Both the position numbers and the translations under genes were made by a program. A stretch of 64,000 nt of DNA, taken from contig OY755243.1 of NCBI GenBank assembly GCA_963576725.1, positions 41,029,243 through 41,093,242 of the forward strand, read 5' to 3'. This document shows, piece by piece, positions 56,800 through 64,000 of the stretch. Every line of letters begins with the position of its first letter. Positions within the stretch are counted from its first letter, which is position 1. This stretch comes from Azorinus chamasolen (taxonomy: Eukaryota > Mollusca > Bivalvia > Cardiida > Solecurtidae). The notes under the pieces are model-generated. The model made no database searches. It worked only from the letters and a program-made list of their open reading frames with translations, and was not told the DNA's origin.

Positions 56800-57201
56800 A
56801 GAAAATGTGTCCATGGGACACGGATGCCCCCGCCGGCAAACAGGAAGTAGATGAACGACAGACCTGAAAAGGGGAGACATGGTACATCTCACTATGATTA
56901 AGCTTCAGATCAAATCATTGCAGCTTACACAAGCGAAGAAATCTTTGACGAAAAATTTTGTTATTAAAAAGTCACCAAAATTCAATCAAAGTGCCGGCAA
57001 ACAGGAAGTAGATAGACAACAGACCTGAAAAGGGCAGGCACAATACAACTCACTATGGTAATGCTTCAGACCAAATTTCAAATCATTCTACCTTACACAA
57101 GCCAAGAAATCCTTGATGAAAATTTCAGACGTACGTACGTACAGATGGGACGGACAAGGGTAAAACTTGTTGCCCCCGTCGCCTAAAGGCAGGGGCATAA
57201 A
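56800..57201 (-). mobile_element. HINE-like element with ACGT microsatellite
   Basis: Read on the minus strand it begins TTTATGCCCCTGCC, has a GTACGTACGTACGTC tract and two units of about 165 bp (each with TCTACTTCCTGTTTGCCGGC), and ends GGGGGCATCCGTGTCCC. It abuts family M copy 3. Confidence 0.6.
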
Positions 57202-57586
57202 AACACAAGCAAACAACATTTGTTGCCAATACCGTATAACACTTACCTTGATGTTTGACATACCTTTCAAGATTGTGTACTTTTACAGTTTACCTCAAAA
57301 TACAAATCAACACTATATCTGATATGAAGTTTTATTGCCATAATTCAATCCTGAAGCCATACACAGAGATCGTATACATTAACTTTCGCTGCCAGGTTAT
57401 GTTGTCTGCAAAATTTGTCATCTGTTTTAATTTTCAACTTCTTCTCTTTTGTTTCAATTACATTATAACAGTATGCATACTGATGAGATGCTGAATTAGA
57501 ATGTCCGGGTCCAAACTGTGTCACAGATTCGCCCATGGCAGGAGAAGAGTTGACATGGGTTTTCTTTTACAACTATTTATAATTTA

Positions 57587-57960
57587 CAGTAAAATCCCTC
57601 TAAAAAGAGAATAATTTAAATACTTTTAGGCAGGTGGCTGCTTAACCCATTCTCTCCATATGGCGCCTCTAAAACTGATTGTTTGAAACCAATGTGATAA
57701 ATAGAGCATTTGCTCCATAGGAGCAAATGCTCTATTTATCACAATGGTTTCAAAACTACGCAATTCTAAGATTCTCCTTTTCTATAGTTAATGTTCCTTT
57801 TCGGTAGATTAATTCATAGGAGTTGGGTCTAAAAGTAGTCTAGGAGGGAATGAGTTAATGCAGGAGGAAAGTCATGCAGACAGCTCGCCTAGGAGCTTTT
57901 TACATGGCTTTCACCCAGAATTAAACTGCCAAGACCGATATTAGACCAATTTAGAGACTG
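57587..57960. mobile_element. P3 variant containing P1
   Basis: Left terminus CAGTAAAATCCCTCTAAAA; P1 at 57642-57857; right end worn. Confidence 0.7.
57642..57857. mobile_element. P1 MITE nested in P3
   Basis: It interrupts GGTGGCTGC-TTAA-TGC; the uninterrupted site is at 58252-58264. This proves a TTAA target. Confidence 0.88.
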
Positions 57961-58194
57961 ACACAAAATATGCTTGTCCACAGACTGTATGGTTCAAATT
58001 AATACTTGTGGGCCATTTCTGTCCAATGTTTATACCGATAGCTAATATTTGAGCTTTCTGCATGTTAACAGCAACTTCAAGATTACCTGTAAAAACAGTT
58101 TTAACTTTGGATCCAGATGAGTTTCAGAGTAACTCAGCATCTTATCGAGATCCAAACTATTGGCACTCTGATCATAAATTTTGAAAATCCTCTA

Positions 58195-58398
58195 CAGTAA
58201 AATCTCTCTAAATTGGAAATCTAATAGAGAAGAATTTAGATACTTTAGGCAGGTGGCTGCTTAATGCTGGGTGAAAGTCATGCAGAAAGCTCCTAGAGGA
58301 GCTTTTCTGCATGACTTTCACCCTGCATTAAGCTGCCAACTGTCTCCAAGACTGAACTTTATACTTAATTTTATGTCCGATTTATAGGGGTTTTACTG
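58195..58398. mobile_element. P3 variant MITE, uninterrupted
   Basis: CAGTAAAATCTCTCTAAATT ... GGGGTTTTACTG. The hairpin TGAAAGTCATGCAGAAAGCT closes on GCTCCTAGAGGAGC. It is the empty-site reference for 57642-57857. Confidence 0.85.
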
Positions 58399-58548
58399 TG
58401 TTAGGATCATAGCAGAAGACAAATTTTGCAGACAACAATTAATTTGCAAGCAAAGAGTTAAATCATGTCCAGGAACACTGACAAAGAACAAACATATTTC
58501 AAGTTAGAGAGCAGGTAACATGAAACAGAAACTTTAAATAGAATTATA

Positions 58549-58793
58549 TTACTCTTTCATTCATATATACTCATATTTACTCTTTTGCAAAGTTGACCTA
58601 GATCTGTTGGCAGCTCCTGTAGGAGACATCTGATCAGGGTCTGCTCTGTTAAAAAGTCTGTTTGCTTAAATAATGTTACACAGCGGAATCTACATTATCA
58701 TAGCAAAAAATTGTTTCATGTGCCATAATAAAGATTTACTTAATAATCACTGTCATTGATTCTTCCATGAATATTCATGAAGAAAAGGGTAAA
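58549..58793. mobile_element. P2 MITE, worn ends
   Basis: Hairpin GGCAGCTCCTGTAGGAGAC; the AT-rich arm ends ATGAATATTCATGAAG. Confidence 0.6.
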
Positions 58794-59001
58794 AGGTCAA
58801 CTCTGTATCCAACAAAAACAGAATTAGTATTCAAACAGATAATACCTCAGTACATGTATTTGCATATTACATGCTTAAAGTGTTATATTTGTTCTAACAT
58901 ACAAAAAAGACATACGATCATCACATATCACAGAAAAAACAAATATTTGGACAAAACTATTCAAGAAGTTCTGTAAGAACTACCAACACTTTATATAGGT
59001 A

Positions 59002-59401
59002 CAGTACATCCTCTCTAAACCGTACATTTAATAATGAAACATTATGAGTTTTGTAGGCAGATAACTGATTCATGCAGGACAAAAGTCTGACTTTCACTCT
59101 GCATTAACCCATTCCCTCATAGGCTATTTTTAGATCCAACTTCTTTGAATATATCGACCAAAAAGGAGCATTAACTAGAGAAAAGGAAACTTTTTAGAAT
59201 TATATAGTATTGAAACCATTGTGATAAATAGAGCATTTGCTCCTATGGAGCAAATGCTCTATTTACCATAATGGTTTCAAAAAAGTGACTTTTACAGAGG
59301 CGTAGAAAGGTGTATTTATGGAGAAGAGGGTTAAGCTGCGGCCCGTCTCCAAGACCAGAACTGAAACTAATTTGACCATCTGGTTTAAAGGGGGTTTACT
59401 G
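59002..59401. mobile_element. P3 variant containing P1
   Basis: Left end CAGTACATCCTCTCTAAAC, right end GGGGGTTTACTG; P1 at 59104-59334. Confidence 0.72.
59104..59334. mobile_element. P1 MITE nested in P3
   Basis: Inserted at GCA-TTAA-GCTGC of a P3 copy; apex GCTCCTATGGAGC. Confidence 0.86.
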
Positions 59402-59474
59402 TATAAGTTTTCTATAACATACTAATTGGCATAATGCAAAAAACAAATCCTATATAATGCACAGAACCTATACA

Positions 59475-59671
59475 CAGTGAAACCTTAGTTTTCAAAACAA
59501 TCAAATAAGTATCATTATTGGTCTTTAAGACAGGTGGCAGCTCAATGCAGGGTGAAAGTCATATGGAGTATGCACCATTGGGAGCTTAAGGTATGGCAAT
59601 CACAGTGCATTAAGCAGCCACCTGCCTCATTTCTTCTTTACTAAAAGTTCAGATTGGTGAGGTTATACTAT
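59475..59671. mobile_element. P3 variant MITE, worn
   Basis: CAGTGAAACC ... GAGGTTATACTA with AGACAGGTGGCAGC / GCAGCCACCTGCC arms. Confidence 0.6.
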
Positions 59672-59690
59672 ACATCAGTTTTATTCAAAT

Positions 59691-59883
59691 TTAACCCATT
59701 CCCTCATAGGCTATTTCTAGATCCAACTTCTTTGAATTAATCTACCGAAAATGATCACTAATTATAGAAAAGACAAATTTTAGAATTTTGTAGTTTGAAA
59801 CCATTGTGATAAATATCACAATGGTTTCGACAGGTGATTTTTACAGAGGCATAGAAAGGCGTATTTATGGAGGAAAGGGCTAA
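59691..59883. mobile_element. P1 MITE, apex deleted
   Basis: The stem collapses to CCATTGTGATAAATATCACAATGG. Confidence 0.78.
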
Positions 59884-60118
59884 ACAGCAATATTAGGATA
59901 TTAGACACATTAAGTGACAAACTTTCGTTGTAACAGCTAAACAAGTCATTAAATTTACTAGAATAATGACTCAATATACATGTATATGTATACCACAAAG
60001 TAAAACAAATGAAATGATTTTGTAATAAATACAACTTTTATTTCTTGTTCTTTGTCCCAAGAATGTACATCTGGTAACAAGGCAGATTTTGCCCATTGTT
60101 TACACCTTGTTATTGACT

Positions 60119-60591
60119 GTGTAACCATTTACCTCATGAATATTTATATAAACTACAGTAAAACCTCTCTATAACGGCCACTAAATTACATCAAGTATTT
60201 TGTGTTAAAGGTAGGTGGCGGCTTAAAGCCTATAGGAACATTCTGTTTTACTTTCACCTTGCTTTAAGCATCTACCTGCCCTAAATACCAACTAATTAAC
60301 ACAATTTAGTGGTCATTATAGAGAGGTTTTACTGTACAATTACATTATGAATAATCATTAGCTGAATTTTTTTGCCAGAGCTGAATCTGTAGAATCAGAT
60401 CTATAATATAGATTCTATATAATTCCATAAACAAACAGAGCAGACCCTGTTCAGGTGATTTCTATAGGCTATGATTCTGCCATGGCCAAAAATTATTGTG
60501 TCCATGTGCTATTTGACAAATTAATCTAGTGGTAATGAATATTCATGATATCATTATTTCTTAAATGCTTACTCATTGAGTAAAGGGTTAA
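60119..60591. mobile_element. P2 MITE containing P3
   Basis: P3 at 60156-60334 just inside the left terminus, as at 33097-33502. Confidence 0.68.
60156..60334. mobile_element. P3 MITE, left hairpin arm shortened
   Basis: TA both sides; only the right hairpin arm is complete. Confidence 0.8.
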
Positions 60592-60629
60592 AGAGTATGA
60601 ATTAGCGCTACATTTTAACATATACATGT

Positions 60630-60825
60630 AGTAGAACCTGTCCTAAGCAGCCACTCATTTATTGAAAATAGTCTTAAAATGCAGGTGGTTGCTTTATGCA
60701 GAGCTAAAGTAGTGCAGAAAGCTCCTATAGAAGCTTTCTGCATTACTTTTGACCTGCATGAAGTTACCACCTGCCTTACAGACCCATAATTAGAGCTTTT
60801 GTTGATGGCCACTTGACAGGTTCTT
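60630..60825. mobile_element. P3 variant MITE
   Basis: Hairpin AAAGCTCCTATAGAAGCTTT; termini degraded. Confidence 0.65.
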
Positions 60826-60893
60826 GTACATATAACAAAATACAAAAATGTATCTCAATGAAAATGATACAATGGATTGTTTGAATGTCTTGC

Positions 60894-61086
60894 TTAACCC
60901 ATTCCCGCATAGGCTATTTTCAGATCCAACCTCTTTGAATATATCTACCCAAAAGGAGCATTTACTAGAGAAAAGGAATTTTTCAGAATTCTGTAGTTTT
61001 CAAACCATTGTGATAAATAGAACATTTGCTCCTGTGGTTTCACAAAGTAACTTTTACAGAAGAGTCAATATGCGGGAATGGGTTAA
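60894..61086. mobile_element. P1 MITE, right stem deleted
   Basis: TTAA at both ends; the right half of the stem is missing after TTTGCTCCTGTGG. Confidence 0.8.
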
Positions 61087-61323
61087 GCCTATACATTAGA
61101 TTTTCTACAATCACAGTACATAAGATCAGACAGCTGCTGTAGGAGGTGTCTGATCATGGTCTGCTCTGTTTGCTTCAATAAAGAGATGGATCTGATTTTA
61201 CACCGTACCCCATAACTTGTGTACATGTAAAGCAATTACATATTTGAAATGAATAAAGCTAGTGATGGTTGTCTTCTGTGAGAAAAGTAGTAGCATATAT
61301 GTTTTGTTGAACAAATTAATACT

Positions 61324-61510
61324 TAAGCCCTTTACTTTACTTATACAGACATACATATGCAAACAGAGACTATCCAGATCAGGGTCTTCTCTATTTGCTT
61401 ACAGAATGAGATAGATTTGATTGTACAGTTCATACCAGTCAAAAACTCCCCTGTTGATACGCCATTATAAAAAGTCTGCTATTCTAATGTCATTATTTCT
61501 TACATTTAGT
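61324..61510. mobile_element. P2 MITE, partial
   Basis: Left terminus and arms; apex deleted. Confidence 0.5.
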
Positions 61511-61512
61511 TG

Positions 61513-61766
61513 TTAACCCTTCCTTCATATAAATGCCTTTTAATGCCCTTGTAAATAGAGTAGACTTAGATCAGATGTACCCTATAGCTACCATCTGATC
61601 AGGATCTGCAGTTTGCTTAAGGAATTATGATAGATCTGACTCTTCAATTCTACCAATACCAAAACATTCTGTGTACATAATAAAATTATGCACTTATAAA
61701 ATTGCAGATAATAAAAATTCATGATATCATTATTTCTTACATGAACATGCAACAGGGAAAGGGTTA
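61513..61766. mobile_element. P2 MITE
   Basis: TTAA ends; hairpin worn (GTACCCTATAGCTACC). Confidence 0.72.
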
Positions 61767-62086
61767 AGTGAAAGGATTAAGGCATTAATAACTACATGCC
61801 TTAGCATCTTGTGAATCCAACCATCCATCAGGATTTTGCAAACTGCTAATGCAAAAAAAAGTGCATTAACCTTAATATTGCACAGAAATGAGGTGTTAAG
61901 TAAAATTCTGTTAGTTGAAACCAGCTTCAAATGACAAGAGAAAAGTACAAAAAAAATCAAAATATTTCTTCCAAATATTTAATCAAAATCAAATAACATA
62001 TTAATGCGAACAATAAAGGTCAACGAAACTTTAAGAATTAACAAATGGAAACATGTTAAGATATATGAAAATTCTAAGATGTAACT

Positions 62087-62526
62087 TTAACCCTTTACTC
62101 CATGAATTTTCATGTAACAAATAATGACACAATGAATATTAATTAGATGAGTGTTTGTTACGGCACATAGACACAGGAAATGTTGACAATGGTAGAAACT
62201 GTAGAATCAGATCTACATCATTCCATAATGCCAGGAGCCATCTGATCTGTGTCTGCTCTGTTTGCAAAGACATATAAAAGCATATTAACCCTTTCCTCCA
62301 TATATACGCCTTTCTGTGCCTCTGTAAAAGTCATCTGTAGAAACCATTGTGATAAATAGAGCATTTGCTCCCATAGGAGCAAAGGCTCAATTTATCACAA
62401 TGGTTTCAAACTACAAAATTCTAAAAATTCCCTTTCCTCTAGTTAATGCTCCTTTTCGGCAGATTAATTAAGTGGTTCGATCTAAAAATAGCCTATGAGG
62501 GAATGGGTTAATGGAGTAAAGGCTTA
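62087..62526. mobile_element. P2 MITE containing P1
   Basis: P1 at 62285-62511, next to the right terminus. Confidence 0.75.
62285..62511. mobile_element. P1 MITE nested in P2
   Basis: Full length; apex GCTCCCATAGGAGC. It interrupts the end of a P2 copy before ATGGAGTAAAGG. Confidence 0.86.
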
Positions 62527-62988
62527 AAAACTAGTAGAAGTAGTAAACTGGAGTCTGTCTAATCTGGATCTGCAATGTTTGAAAATGTCCAAAAATCATT
62601 CTGTACATCCAATGAGTTAAAGTCATTCTTTACATCCAATGAGTTTAAGTATGTGAGTTTCAAGGCAAGAATTCCTGAACTTATGAGTGTGACTGTAAAA
62701 TGATGACTGAGGTAGAGAGTTTATATAGAAACATGAAACACACATACAAAACAAACGTCTTAAAAAATTAAATCAAGCTTATAATTAATTTCACTTGCTA
62801 TACAAATACTCGGAAACTGTTGGTTTTAAAATATTGTAACGTAAATTTTGGTTAAAGTGAAGTTCATATCAGTTATTGTCCCATGAAAAAAGCAATACAA
62901 TTGTATAAGAAAAATGGTCAACATGCCATTAGTCTGCTGTGACTGTTCTACAATACCAGTTTTGGTTTGTGTTTGTTTATTTGGTGCC

Positions 62989-63219
62989 TTTAACCCTTTC
63001 CTTCAAATAATTGCTTTTTCATGCATTTGAAATCAGAGTTGACCCAGGTCATATGGCTCCTGTAGGAGCCGTCTGGTCAGAGTGTGGTCAGTTTGCTAAT
63101 TTTACATTTTCTGCCATGGCCAAATTTCCTGTGTTCACATGCCATTACAACGAAATAATCTTAGACTTATTCATGATGTGATTATTTCTTACATGAACAT
63201 TCATGAGGGAAAGAGTTAA
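62989..63219. mobile_element. P2 MITE
   Basis: TTAA ends; hairpin GGCTCCTGTAGGAGCCG. Confidence 0.78.
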
Positions 63220-63230
63220 ATACATCTGGG

Positions 63231-63373
63231 TCCATGCTTATAAAGCTTTTTAGTTGAGTCTGAGTTCGTTCTCAAGCTTTTGATTGGTCAGATTTGAGCC
63301 AAAGGCTTAAATCTGACCAATCAAAAACTTGAGAACGAACTCAGACTCAACTAAAAAGTTTTATAAGCATGGA
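63231..63373. repeat. Foldback P4, copy 2
   Basis: Same arms and apex (GAGCCAAAGGCTTAAATC) as 55058-55200, with better pairing. Confidence 0.8.
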
Positions 63374-63808
63374 TACTGAAGATTTACCCTTTCCTAAACA
63401 TAAATGACCAGAAATAACAAGGTTGATCTCTCTTGATGAGGGCAGAATGTTATGCCTCTTCCCTCCATTACTTAACATACGCACACAAATCAACAGAAAA
63501 ATTATATTGAAGCCCTTCGGTTACATGTTAATTATTATCAGAATGAACAAATTACAAGAACAGCTATAATAAAAGTATATACAGTTCAAGTTTTAATATC
63601 TAAGCTTGTATAAATGTATTCATTGCAACGTTTAACTGGAACAAGGGGTGAGGTATTAACAACTGTACAATGTTTGAGCAAAACAAGACAAATACAGGTA
63701 AGCCAAACCAGTGAAAATGGCAATCAAATACTTAGACAATGTAGATCCACATCAATTGTTGCATTTCAAATTAGTTAGCACAAACGATGTATGTCACTAC
63801 AAAGCAGC

Positions 63809-64000
63809 TTAACATTTCCCCCATAGAAATTACTTTTGCAAACAGCAGATCCAGATCAAATGGCTCCTGTAGGAGTCATCTGATCAGTGTTTGCTTAAGA
63901 ATAATATAGATCTGATTCTACAGTTTATGCCACGGCAACAATTTCCTGTGTTAATATGCCATTTTGAACACAAGATATTCTGACCATGATAAAAACTGCA
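63809..64000. mobile_element. P2 MITE, cut by window end
   Basis: Left terminus TTAACATTTCCCCCATAG; hairpin GGCTCCTGTAGGAGTC. Confidence 0.65.

Noticed and set aside
57345..57536. Minus-strand 63-codon frame with possible splice sites
   Set aside because: Its start overlaps a P5-like TTTGGACCCGG...CATCTCATCAG repeat word. The implied intron would be only about 75 bp, and no family was recognised.

Overview
The window looks like intron-rich, AT-rich genomic DNA of a marine mollusc, most likely a bivalve. This is inferred from three things. There is a dense load of palindromic MITEs. There are several pearl/HINE-like elements, each with a short 4- or 3-bp microsatellite followed by core repeats of roughly 110-180 bp, an architecture described in bivalves. 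There is also a tRNA-derived SINE. No prokaryotic gene organisation, operon or CRISPR is present. The species cannot be fixed from the sequence.

Genes. Two genes can be named. (1) The 3' part of a CHCHD7/COX23-type twin CX9C mitochondrial protein lies on the + strand as two small exons, 3307-3396 and 6496-6609. The 5' exon was not found and may lie left of the window. (2) A complete GT31 beta-1,3-galactosyltransferase-like protein of 407 residues is encoded in one exon (30988-32211), with a splice acceptor at 30863/30864 showing that an upstream 5'UTR exon exists. Weaker exon candidates are a promoter-proximal first exon at 17328-17348 beside a perfect NRF1-type palindrome, and unidentified terminal exons at 41426-41518 and 49511-49602.

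Mobile DNA is most of the window. A TTAA-flanked palindromic MITE (here P1, about 230 bp, stem tip around GCTCCTATAGGAGC) occurs about 21 times. A second TTAA-flanked family (P2, about 230-280 bp) occurs about 40 times. A TA-flanked family (P3, about 180-210 bp, termini like CAGTAAAACCTCTCTATA) occurs about 15 times. They nest in each other, up to three levels at 6619-7479. Pearl/HINE-like elements occur at about 735-1722, 926-1369, 3841-4900, 10887-12284, 19252-20548, 23137-25096, 34507-37113, 42943-44542, 55975-56796 and 56800-57201. Two hAT-like insertions with target duplications (17780-18911, 35193-36048), a SINE inside a P1 copy (14431-14736), a TA-flanked MITE (45338-45898), a TIR element (22373-25367) and several giant foldbacks complete the picture.

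Layout: 0-7 kb repeats plus the CHCHD7 3' exons; 7-16 kb repeats, with a 32-bp minisatellite of about 46 units (8738-10215); 16.3-17.8 kb a lower-repeat, promoter-like stretch; 17.8-30 kb hAT, HINE and MITE territory; 30.8-32.2 kb the galactosyltransferase; 32-64 kb MITEs and HINEs with possible orphan exons. Short open frames inside repeats are treated as chance frames.

The most unusual observation is that palindromic families with different arms and termini share the same hairpin apex, GCTCC-N(2-6)-GGAGC.
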